Source of the DNA: Acanthamoeba lenticulata
Taxonomy: Eukaryota > Discosea > Longamoebia > Acanthamoebidae
Length of the DNA stretch: 11,040 nt
NCBI GenBank assembly: GCA_002179805.1
Contig: NAVB01002937.1
Span: forward strand, 1-11,040
Direction of reading: 5' to 3'
The translations under genes and the position numbers were made by a program. This document shows, in pieces, positions 1 to 7,988 of the stretch (the first letter of the stretch is position 1; the number at the start of each line of letters is the position of its first letter). A model generated the notes under the pieces. It worked only from the letters and a program-made list of their open reading frames with translations, ran no database searches and was not told the DNA's origin.

Positions 1-51
<51 letters not shown>
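1..51. repeat. (CCTG)n tetranucleotide microsatellite
   Basis: The window opens inside an uninterrupted CCTG tandem repeat of almost 13 units, which degrades into a C-rich run. It may extend beyond the left edge. It lies upstream of the first recognisable kinase exon, so it is probably intronic in that gene. Confidence 0.95.
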
Positions 52-52
<1 letters not shown>

Positions 53-210
53 CCCTCCCCCGATGCGTGTCCTTTGGTGGCGGTGGGTGTCTCTATAAGA
101 TTGACCGAGAAATCGATACCGGGGGGGGAGGGGTTAACGATGACGATGAGACGGTGGTGGTGGTGGTGATGATTACGGTGATTTGGGGCGGAACACTGAC
201 TGCTCGTGAG

Positions 211-916
211 CGACCAGAGGCCCTCATGGAGCGCAAATTCTCGGAGAAGAGCGACGCCTACAGGTACGCCTTCTTCTTCTTCTTCTTCTTATTAGAGGAC
301 TCGTGAATGAAAAGAAGACAGCAACAACAAAAAGGTCTTCTTGTTGTTGTTGTCATTGCGAAGAAGTTTGGGGCGGAGAGGCACTACTCCTTTCTTTAAA
401 GAGAATGAGGAGGACATTGGTGTGATGGTGATGATGAAGGTCCTAACTCCTAACTCACCGCCATCACCATCACCGTCACCATCACCATCACCACCATCAC
501 CACCACAGCTTCGGAATTTTGCTTTGGGAGCTCGTGGCCCGCAAGGCTGTGGTCTACCCCGACGAGACGTCGCCATTCGACATCGCCACGGTCGTTATTG
601 CCGGCAAGCGGCCCACCATCCCGGATACGTGCCCCAAGGTGATTTTTCTTCTCCTTTTATTTATAAATTTTTATATATATATATATTGTTTTATCAATCC
701 CTTCCTCCCCATTGATGTAGCGCTGTCTGGTGCAAGCAATCTAGCTTTTGCACTGATGCGTCCCGCCCCTCAACACCCCTCACACACACACACACACACA
801 CGCAGGAATTGCGGGCGCTGATGGTGGCCTGTTGGGCGCCTGACCCCGCCCAGCGGCCCGACTTTGCGCGGATAGAGAAGAGCCTGGCGGCTTATTACTA
901 CTCGCTCGCCGAATGA
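211..916 (+). CDS. protein kinase, TKL/tyrosine-kinase-like, C-terminal part (3 exons, 5' partial)
   Basis: This is the C-terminal lobe of a eukaryotic protein kinase; the nucleotide-binding lobe and catalytic loop lie off the left edge. Exons are about 211-263, 509-638 and 806-916. Splicing at 263/509 joins Y-AG to C-TTC and gives SEKSDAYSFGILLWEL, kinase subdomain IX with the invariant Asp and the SFG motif. PEAL just before it is the end of the activation segment (APE motif). The last exon carries CWAPDPAQRPDF, the subdomain XI pattern with its invariant Arg, and ends SLAE-stop. Donors are gtacgcc and gtgattt, acceptors cacag and cgcag, and all phases agree. The TPFD/GKRPTIP-like region between IX and XI resembles TKL/Tyr-like kinases rather than AGC or CAMK kinases. 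The 5' limit of the first exon is uncertain: an acceptor at 210 is plausible, and no DFG or HRD motif could be found in the window. Any receptor or accessory domains cannot be seen. Confidence 0.85.
456..506. repeat. CAT/CAC trinucleotide-type tract in kinase intron
   Basis: An imperfect CATCAC/CACCAC tract runs directly into the acceptor of the kinase intron 264-508. The same intron starts with a (TTC)n tract at about 271-288. A (CA)10 tract at 781-801 similarly abuts the acceptor of the next kinase intron (639-805). Confidence 0.85.
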
Positions 917-964
917 GGAGTCCGTCCGTCCCCCTCACAACGAACGTAAACAATAGAATCGGCA

Positions 965-1936
965 TTAAGAGAAAGAGGAAAGGAGGAACAAGGCCAGGAC
1001 GCCCAGGGAGAGCACCGCCGACACGAGAAAGGGAATGGGAAGCCCACCACCAGCGCTGCTGCCCGTAACTTGCGCGAACCTGAAAAGCAATCACCCGCAA
1101 CCCCCCCCCCAAATGGAAGAGATGAATGGGGGATGGTGTAAGGAGAAGGGGGGGGGAGAGGACTTGAGGAATAAAGAAGAAAGTAGGAGCAGGAGCTCCA
1201 AGAGGATGATGGCTGTACCCTTGCGCGTAGGCGGACGGACCGGACTGGAGGATAGCCGTACGGCCGTCTTTTGTGACGATCTCGCCCCGGGCGTTGAGAA
1301 TAACGAGCGTGGGGATGGACCACACTTGAAATTTAGCCTTTAGGGCAGTCCTCCTGGAGGAGAGGAGAAGGTTGGGAGGGGAGGGGTGCGGGAAAGCAAA
1401 GAAGCCACCAAGACAGCGCCCACCGACAGCCACGCGTGGAGGGTAAGCTTTCGGCGTTTCCCACTGGCCGTTGGTGCCGCCGCCATGCCTTGGGCCAACC
1501 GGTACCTCACGTCATCAAAGGGGATCGCCGGCCAAGGCATGGCGGCGTCGCGCATATAGGCCCACATGGCGTCGGCATCACGGTCAGAACTGACAAAAAT
1601 AACTTGGAACCCTTGGCCTGCTGCTTCCAGTTCTCGGTAGGTCTCCGCCAGCACTGGCGTGAAGCCTCGACACGGCGGACACCTGAATTCGCCCCCCCCC
1701 AATGCCGCCCCAACACCTGCAGGTGAGAGAAGAGCGCCCGGTGGCAATGGTAGTGGAGGAGCATGGCAGCACCAGTGCGCGGAGAAGTAGAGACCAACTA
1801 ACTCCTTTCCGGCGAGGGCCTGTCTTGCCGACAGGTGGCCAAGCTGCTTTCCCTGGCGCACCAAAACAAGATCTGTTCCCGTTCCGAGCAGTTCGCCCCA
1901 GGCGCTCGTGAGCCCGTCTCCTGCGGTCTGTTCCAT
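965..1936 (-). CDS. tryparedoxin/nucleoredoxin-like thioredoxin-fold protein with C-terminal membrane anchor (4 exons, 196 aa)
   Basis: Thiol-disulfide oxidoreductase of the tryparedoxin/nucleoredoxin branch of the thioredoxin fold. Exons on the minus strand are 1936-1773, 1682-1506, 1353-1219 and 1079-965; lengths sum to 197 codons including TAA and every phase agrees. The ATG is the only in-frame Met before the domain. Residues 43-62 include [13 protein letters not shown] joined across intron 1 to CPPCRGF, giving the redox motif W55-C56-P-P-C59. VIFVSSDRD and the cis-Pro segment SIPTL (P128) follow, in the order expected for the family. Residues 160-171 are a Gly/Ser linker. Residues about 172-192 are hydrophobic ([21 protein letters not shown]) and end four residues before the stop. 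With no N-terminal signal peptide this suggests a tail-anchored protein with the redox domain in the cytosol. The anchor depends on the exon 3/4 junction (donor gtacag at 1218, acceptor tttcag at 1080). The reductant and substrate cannot be deduced. The gene converges on the kinase gene with 48 bp between stop codons. Confidence 0.88.
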
Positions 1937-2003
1937 TTCAGTTGGCCAGACCTCTTTGTTTACTTTTTTGATTTTGATTTTATTTTATTTTATTTTTGCC
2001 ACC
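1937..2003. promoter_or_regulatory. very short divergent spacer (candidate bidirectional promoter)
   Basis: Only 67 bp separate the start codon of the thioredoxin-like gene on - from the start codon of the coiled-coil gene on +. The + side is strongly T-rich with repeated TATTT/TTTTGAT words, and the last bases GCCACC form a near-ideal translation initiation context for the + gene. No clear TATA box can be assigned to either side. Transcription of both genes must start within this spacer or within the opposite gene. Confidence 0.6.
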
Positions 2004-2402
2004 ATGACGGACGACGACAACGCCACGAGCCTTGGTGAAAGGATAGAGGAGCTCACGCGACAGCTGCAAGATAGAGACAAAGAACTGCAGAAAGAGAGAG
2101 GTGCCAAGGTTGTACTGCAAAAGCGACTTGCCATAGTGGAGGGTCAGCTCCGGGAGCGAGAGGCCGCCTTTGCAGCTCTTGAGACCGAGCTCAAGCGGGA
2201 AAAGCGCAAGCGGGAAGAGCTGCTGGAGGCTGCGGAGCAGCAACTTGCTACAACTCTACGCGTGTCCCTTGACTCCACCTTTACAGCCAACTCGCCCACT
2301 TCTCCTCCCACTTCCCCGTGCATATCCTCTCCAGGACCTGCATCGCCCGCCAACAACAGGCGGCGAGGCTCTTCTGTCCGTGCGCGCAAGGTCGACGACT
2401 GA
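2004..2402 (+). CDS. small coiled-coil protein, function unknown (single exon, 132 aa)
   Basis: I do not recognise a family. The ATG at 2004 was chosen because it sits in GCCACCATGA and the protein is acidic and charged from there; the frame is open further upstream but encodes a T-tract-derived hydrophobic run. Residues about 10-85 are a continuous charged heptad-like helix rich in Glu, Lys, Arg, Gln and Leu (for example ERIEELTRQLQDRDKELQKE), a clear coiled coil. Residues about 88-120 are Ser/Pro/Thr-rich (TSPPTSP, SSPGPASP) and likely disordered, with possible proline-directed phosphorylation sites. The C-terminus is basic (RRRGSSVRARK), then VDD-stop. No intron is needed, unlike its neighbours. 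A run of A and an AATAATATA-like sequence about 40 nt after the stop may serve 3'-end formation. It could be a scaffold or a short partner of another coiled-coil protein; nothing in the sequence decides this. Confidence 0.75.
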   Translation: MTDDDNATSLGERIEELTRQLQDRDKELQKERGAKVVLQKRLAIVEGQLREREAAFAALETELKREKRKREELLEAAEQQLATTLRVSLDSTFTANSPTSPPTSPCISSPGPASPANNRRRGSSVRARKVDD

Positions 2403-2565
2403 GTCCGACGGACTCTGTCCCGGACAGTCAAGTGCAGTCAAAAAATAATATAGATATATTTTTCGCGAGAGGAGAGGAGCTCTAATCTACATACAAGCCG
2501 AGAGACGGAGACAACGCTTAGAGGAGAGAGAGAGAGAGAGAGAAAGGCCTCGTCAGGGAGAGAGT
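2403..2565. repeat. convergent intergenic spacer with (GA)n repeat
   Basis: This spacer separates the stop of the coiled-coil gene (+) from the stop of the RasGAP gene (-). It contains an A/T-rich block at about 2440-2463, plausibly the 3'-processing region, and a (GA)10 dinucleotide repeat at 2524-2543 set in more GA-rich sequence. No gene is seen. Confidence 0.8.
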
Positions 2566-5075
2566 CTAATCAACCCAAAGCGTGTAGGTCGTGGTGCAAT
2601 CACGGACGGTGCCCTGTTGCGCGATGAAGGCACAGAAGGAGGCATCGTCCGTGATGGGTGCCTTGACCTCGCCGCCTGCGGATGAGACCGTGCGGTGACA
2701 GAGGCGTAGGGGCTGGCTGCTGTCGATCTCTAGCTTCTTATAGAGGAAGAGAATGAACTTGACGTAGGAGACACCCTTGGCGGGGACGGTGAAGATCTTG
2801 CGCTTGTTGTTACGCCACACTTTGAACACCAGCTTGGGGCCATGCAGATCCCCAGCGGCGGTAGTGGCGGTGGATGTGGAAGAAGAGGTCAAGTCACGCG
2901 CGAGGATACTCGCCCCAGTGCTTGTCGCATCGCCGACGCTCTTGCTGCGGGAGCGCGGAGACGGGGGAGCCACAGGACCGCCGTGGACCGAGCGCCGAGT
3001 GGGCGAGATGCTGCCCTTGGACTTGGACGAGCTTGATCTTTCGCTGAGGCACGAATCGTCGGTGATGATGAAGGAGTCGTCATCATCCGTATCAGCAGCC
3101 GTGTCGTCGTCTGTGATGTCCGTTGTGGAGCTAGTGGACACCAGCAGCGAGATGGGGGCCGTGGTGCTGGTGCCCGCTTTGGTTCGCGCATAGTCACCTG
3201 ACGAGCAGGTGAAGGATCCCGATGAGTCGGTCATGCTGATGTTGTTGTTGCTCACGGACGACGGCCCAGAACTGCGGGCAGCTCCGAGCTTGTGCAGCCG
3301 GTTGGTGCGCCGTTCGACCCGCTCCCATACTTTGTCAAAGCTCTGCGCAAGTGCCGGGTCGGCTCCTATCTCACGCCTTCGCTCGTCGAGAGCGTCAGCC
3401 AGCCTGTAGTGTGCAATTTGCAAGTAGTCTCGCTCCTCCTCGCCCGCTTCCTTGGCTATCTTGTCCTTGAACAGCTTGCTCAGCCCATCTTCGTTGTCTT
3501 GCACAAAGCTGCCACACAAACCACACAACATCAAGGGTCGAATCAATCCCACCTTGGAAGAGCGAAGAGGGAGGGAAGGCAAACCTGCACAAACGGGCTC
3601 GGTAGGGAAGCAACTTGTCGAATTTGAACTTCTTGATCTCTGCCTTGCTGTTGCTGCTCGGGTTGTTGCTCTTGCCCGCCTGCGTTGTACACCGACACGA
3701 CACGAACCACACATGGGTGAATGAAGAGACACCCACACACATTTCGGCTCTCCCGCTGTCAGTAAACACGGCACCCGCTGGTGACCGGAGGGGGGGAGAC
3801 GCACGAATATGGAGTGGGTCCACTCACGAAGGGAAGAGATGCTATCTTTGATGCAGTCACTCAGAACCAGCATGCTTTCGTCGTGCTCGAATGGATCGAT
3901 CTGCCCCGCCAGAGAGACTCAGGTTGAGCTGCAACCAGAATCTGCTTGGCCAGGTTGGGTAGTACCTCGTTTGCGATATTTTGTAGAATTTTGGCCACTA
4001 GAATGAGCTTCCGTCGTCCCGCTGACCCGACGTGCCTTTCCTTGGTCACGTTGTAGAGCTCCGGGCTGACGAGGGCGGGGCAAATGAAGCTGTGTAGCCA
4101 GAGAGGCAAGGGGTCAGCAAAAAGCGCAAACCAGAGGTGGTGCGGGTTAAGAGAAAAGAGAAGAGAGGGGGGGGGGAGCGCAGCTGTACCGCAAGAAAAG
4201 CAGGGTAGAGATGATGAGGAAAGTGCTCAAGGGAGGGCTGTTCTCTTCGGCAGATGTCGTGTGGAGAAGCAGGAGTACATCCTTGATTTGACTGCGTATT
4301 GAGGGGAAGAAGAGGGAGAGGGGAGGCGTAAGGCGCGTAAGAACGGAACAACAGAAACGGACTCAGGGGAAGCACGCACGGCGGTATCTTGGTGGTGATG
4401 ATGTTGCCGATGATTTTGTCGACGTGAGCTACAAGCGCCACGGTGTTGCGCCGCATATCTGCGGGCAGGGTTTTTCTGCTGTCGATCTGGTACATGGTCA
4501 GCGGTAAAACTTGTGTGTTTTCCGTTTTTGGCCGAAGGAGCATTCGCCACTCACCTCCACTTCGGTCTTGGGCTTGAGAAGAGAAGCGATGGGCTTGGCC
4601 AGCACACTGCTCAGATACTTGCTTCCCCAGCACCGCGTGTACTCGCTCAGGACGGTAACGTGGAAGCTCGTTCCGCGCAGGAGATTTTCTCTTGGGTCTG
4701 CGATGGCAACCCAAAAACCAACCGCCGTTTTAGGTGTCGTATTACCAACTCCTACAGGTAGTTGAAACATGCAGAAAGGAAAAAAGCAAAAGAGAGTGTG
4801 CGACATACAATGGAGGAACCCAGTGCGAATGGCGGTGGCGCAGAGGGTACGACCCTGCCCACAGGCAGCAGCCAGATAGGCGAGGGCTGTCGCAATGTCG
4901 TCAACGGGAGCCTCCGACAGGCGGGCATAGTCGATGAGTCCGCATAGCATCCGGCTGTCCCGACACAGCAACTGCTCACGCATGCACGCACACGAGTTAG
5001 GCGTGGCGAAGCATGACATGAAGCACCAGGGTCCAATACGTTAACAAACTTCCACTCGGCGCCCTTGTCGGCCAT
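2566..5075 (-). CDS. Ras GTPase-activating protein (RasGAP) with Ser/Asp-rich linker and C-terminal PB1/ubiquitin-like segment (9 exons, about 602 aa)
   Basis: Predicted to accelerate GTP hydrolysis by Ras-family GTPases. Minus-strand exon model: 5075-5040, 4971-4809, 4697-4555, 4486-4380, 4291-4190, 4089-3966, 3900-3805, 3679-3585, 3508-2566; the total is 603 codons including TAG. The RasGAP core is clear: NLLRGTSF supplies the arginine finger (R74), and FLRFICPALVSPE (R184 in FLR), split by an intron inside the Arg codon, is the family signature. The 110-residue spacing matches the roughly 114-115 known for p120GAP and neurofibromin. KLILVAKILQNIAN follows as expected. Then come a helical charged region (LADALDERRREIG), a long low-complexity Ser/Thr/Asp linker (about residues 345-510) and an 88-residue C-terminal segment starting LVFKVWRNNKRKIFTVP that looks like a beta-grasp fold with a basic cluster. 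Exon 1/2, 2/3 and 7/8 junctions are the least certain; at 7/8 a stronger gtgagt donor exists at 3827 but gives the wrong phase. A perfect gtaagt at about 5222 suggests a 5'UTR intron. No C2 or PH domain is present. Confidence 0.85.
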
Positions 5076-5644
5076 GTTTCCTTTCAGACCTGGAGTCGAC
5101 GTAAGTGGCTATGGGTTCAGTGTCGTTTGGCGGCTGTGCTGGTGTTCAAGTGACTTTGTTATTTTGGAATAAACAGGCAACAACTACAAGTACAAATTAA
5201 AACTGAGGACAACCAACTTACTTGTTGTTTGACTCCTCGGCACATCCGGATCCGGGAAGAACGTGGACACTTTTAGCAACGCCGGATCCGAAACTGAGTG
5301 TGATCACTCTGTTGCCGTGCACTGAAGGGCTAAATTTGGCGAAATCCCATACCTTGTGATTTCACAGCGTTGGCGTAGCGCGGCTACCTCTAAAGACCGC
5401 CGGGAATTGATCAGAGCACTCTTGTAGGATCTAAAGGAAGATCCTCGGATCCGAGGTGCGGCTGGATCCGCGCTCACTCCCTCGCCAACGCCGTTGCAAG
5501 GCCACATCGTTGAAGTCAACAGACACTATTTCAGTTCCACAAAGAAAAGACTTTCACCAGTTACCAGACATTCTTCACAACACCTCCACGCGTTGGCACA
5601 GTACCTGAAGCTCTTACCACCCCCACCACACCAGCACATTCAGA
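5076..5644. promoter_or_regulatory. divergent RasGAP/LOV intergenic region with four GGATCCG motifs
   Basis: This 569-bp gap separates the start codons of the RasGAP (-) and LOV (+) genes. GGATCCG occurs at 5248-5254, 5284-5290, 5447-5453 and 5464-5470. The first is the core of the 10-bp palindrome CCGGATCCGG (5246-5255), the second of CGGATCCG (5283-5290) and the third of the 14-bp palindrome CCTCGGATCCGAGG (5443-5456). On the RasGAP side, the minus strand reads AACAAGTAAGT at about 5222, a likely 5'UTR splice donor. The stretch 5160-5220 is A-rich. The C/A-rich sequence before 5645 looks like a typical LOV-gene leader. I see no tRNA or other RNA gene here. Transcription start sites cannot be fixed. 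Confidence 0.6.
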
Positions 5645-7551
5645 ATGGGTAACGGCATCAGCAATGAGGAGTTCGAGAGACAGGGCAAGCTGCTGGGTGT
5701 CAAGTCTGTCCCGGGACAGCCCAACCAGAAGTTCAAGCCCCTTTCCCTCAAACAGATGAAGCAAATCCAAAATCAGATCGTATTTGAGTACCCATTCCTG
5801 ACCAACGTTTTCGAGTCCATTCTAGTCACCGACAATACACTGCCCGATGGCCCTATCGGTTCGTTTGTTGCCGCTGCTGCTGGCAGCCATGAGCTCGGTC
5901 TTAACGAAACCCTTGTTTCACAGTGTGGGCGAACGACCAGTTCGAGCGTATGACTCTCTATCCTAAAGAGGACATTATCGGGCGTAACTGTCGGTTTCTG
6001 CAAGGAAGTAAGTTATATGCTTTTTTCTGTTCACATTCCTTTTTTGGACCGGCGCGTCTAACGAGCAATTCATCCTCTAGACTACACAGACCCGGCTACT
6101 GTGGCCAAGATCAGAGACGCTGTTAAGGCCGGCGAAAGCCTCGACGTGGAGATTCTGAACTACCGGCGGGATGGCACAGCTTTCTGGAATCGCTTCAGGT
6201 GCTTTAATCCTCCAATCTTGTTTGACCTGTTGTGGGCTTGCCCTTACCCCCCTCTCTTCCCTTCCAGAATCCTGCCGATCCACAAGAAAGGCAAGAAGGC
6301 GGGCCCAGTTTCCCACTTTATCGCGATCCAGAAAGATGTTACTCTCCTCAAGGACTTTGCTCAACGAGAACCCAGCACATGGTCTCCTCCGGAAGTTGCC
6401 ATGTACGTGAGAAACCTCACACGTGTAGGGAGGATGTTTATTGATCGACAGCTGATGCGCGTTCTCAGGTGGTTGCAGTCGAATGTGCTCGGCCAATTTG
6501 GGCGTATGTTCGTGGTTCAGGGGATTACAGGCGCAAAGCTGCTTGAGATGAGCAAGGAAGAGCTCTTCGCCAAGGTGGGCATGGATATGACAAAGAAGGA
6601 GAAGGGCCAGATATGGGAGCTGATCGGCGAACTTCAAGAAAAAGGCCAAGAGCTGGTCAAGCGCACCGTGCAGAAGAGCAAAGAGAAAGCAGGCAATCTG
6701 GCCTATACCGCTCCCGGTATGAGAAGATTCTTCTCCCTTACGCGTCTCATGTGCGTGCACGTGTGCAGCCTAGCCGCTGACTGTTTCGCTGTTCTCCCAC
6801 TCTCTAGAGAGCGACTCCGTCGTAGAAGAGGTGCCCGACTTTTGGAACGTGGAGAAAACTCAAAGCGGCTACATGATGCCCGTCAAGTGCTACGTGGAAG
6901 GATACGAACCTGTGATCTTCCTGATCAAGCGCACCATCAACTACAAAGAGCTGAGTAATAAGATAGGTTCGTTGGCAAGGCCACGAAACACAAAACTGAG
7001 TTGGTGATGTGCTCACGCGCATCTTGGAAAACACCTTGTTAGAGCGCACATTTGGCCGGCCTATGCAGGTTTCCTTCGTGGAGGACGGAGAGGACAACGA
7101 GATCAAGGAAGATGACGACGTGGAAGCAGCCATTCTCCTGGCTCAGGGGGGCACTGTGTGCCTCAAAGTGGAACGGGCATCAGGCAAGAAGAGCATCGTC
7201 TCCAAGGCCAAGGCCAAGGCGCTTGATGCACTGCCCGTGGCGGTGGTCATGACGGACTTGTTCGGAGAGGTTGTCTTCGCCAATCAGTGTGCCCTCTACA
7301 TGACCGGCTACCCAAAGCGTGCGGCTCTGGTGAGGGATAAAGTCAACATCAAGGACCTCGTCATCAGCGACGACATTTCTAAGATCGAGAACATTCACCT
7401 GAGCTCTCGTGAAGGCGAGGGCTACCCCGTCGAGCTTGCCAAGGGCAACAAGAAGGTGACTCTCTTTGCCACCAAGGACGACAAGGGCCGCCTCGTCTTC
7501 ACCCTCATCAAGAAGCGCTATGACCTGCTCTCCGATCGGAAGCAGGAGTGA
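5645..7551 (+). CDS. LOV-SAM-PB1-PAS photoreceptor-like protein, predicted N-myristoylated (7 exons, 488 aa)
   Basis: A flavin-binding blue-light receptor by sequence. Exons: 5645-5858, 5924-6007, 6081-6198, 6268-6402, 6469-6716, 6808-6966, 7043-7551; all phases agree and total 489 codons including TGA. The N-terminus MGNGIS fits the N-myristoylation pattern (Gly2, Ser6). LOV domain, residues about 47-165: [20 protein letters not shown] with the photoactive Cys94, LNYRRDG (N126), FWNRF (N136) and IQKDVT (Q160). Cys94, Arg95, Arg111, N126 and N136 keep the spacing of oat phototropin LOV2; the glutamine is shifted by a 3-residue insertion in the preceding loop. SAM domain, about 177-240, is restored only when donor 6403 (gtacgt) is joined to 6469, giving [14 protein letters not shown] and [11 protein letters not shown]1 domain, about 290-365: [16 protein letters not shown], then an acidic OPCA-like motif [19 protein letters not shown] second PAS domain, about 378-475 ([20 protein letters not shown]), has no LOV cysteine motif. 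There is no kinase or other catalytic output domain, so signalling should go through binding partners at a membrane. Confidence 0.93.
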
Positions 7552-7988
7552 TAGCTCATTCCCCCTCTCATTAGCTCTCCCCCAACCCAACAGGCTGAGG
7601 GTCCAACACTCTTGTACAATGCCCCAAACCAAATACATTATTCTCGAGAAATAGAGAAGTAGTAGGACAGATCTCTTCCGCGTGTTTTTTTTTTTTAAAC
7701 GGTCTGGGTAGAAAGAAAGAGAGAGAGAGAGAAGCATGAACGTAAGTTGAATAAAGTTTTATGCATAGTACTCCACGACAAATTGGGGGGGGGGGTGGAC
7801 CACGCCTCCAGGAGGTGTAGGTGTGTGCGTCTTCGCACGCGTCAGCAGGGGGCCCCCTCCCGAGTTTTTTGTGGTCGCGAAAGGTTTCTTTTGGTAAACT
7901 AGCTGTGTCGACACCCAGATTATTGTTTACGTCGCTGGAATGCCAAGCATGCGCTTCAGGCAAGCAAAGCAACGGCGTGGTGATGCTG
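7552..7988. other. convergent 3' intergenic region between LOV and CBP20 genes
   Basis: No gene is seen in this 437-bp gap. It holds a T homopolymer at about 7685-7697, a (GA)n tract at about 7714-7733, an AATAAA at 7750-7755 on + (candidate LOV polyadenylation signal, about 200 nt after the stop) and a G homopolymer at about 7784-7795. A cluster of inverted repeats follows: CCTCC-A-GGAGG (7805-7815), a 7-bp stem with TCTT loop (7823-7840) and the palindrome AGGGGGCCCCCT (7847-7858). On the minus strand this cluster would lie about 130-185 nt after the CBP20 stop. Confidence 0.7.
7750..7755 (+). terminator. candidate AATAAA polyadenylation signal
   Basis: AATAAA within TTGAATAAAGTTTTATG, about 200 nt after the LOV gene stop codon. 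Position and sequence fit a eukaryotic polyadenylation signal; no cleavage site can be assigned. Confidence 0.45.

Noticed and set aside
67..210. Open frame upstream of the kinase exon, with LTEKS-like text in another frame
   Set aside because: Gly/Val/Asp-rich repeat translation without a DFG motif; GT..APE spacing does not fit if read straight through. Treated as intron.
965..1079. GPI-anchor signal instead of a tail anchor on the redox protein
   Set aside because: There is no N-terminal signal peptide, which GPI attachment requires.
780..1433. Long open frame on - (217 codons) across the kinase end and the redox gene
   Set aside because: Only its 1353-1219 part is coding (exon 3 of the redox gene); the rest is intron and the antisense of a kinase exon and CA repeat.
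4698..4808. Reading through the RasGAP 2/3 intron as coding (VGVGNTTPKTAVGFW)
   Set aside because: It has a perfect gtatgt donor and a TC-rich tract; joining at 4809/4697 is in phase. Splicing at the inner TAG acceptor would create a stop. Remains somewhat uncertain.
5325..5350. E2F-like TTTGGCGAAAT in the divergent promoter
   Set aside because: Single imperfect match without supporting context.
5076..5644. tRNA, 5S rRNA or CRISPR-like array in the largest gaps
   Set aside because: No cloverleaf with B-box, no rRNA match, and no regularly spaced direct repeats.
6403..6468. Retention of this segment as coding in the LOV gene ([16 protein letters not shown])
   Set aside because: The frame is open, but removing 66 nt with gtacgt/ctcag gives an uninterrupted SAM domain of normal length, so it is an in-frame intron.
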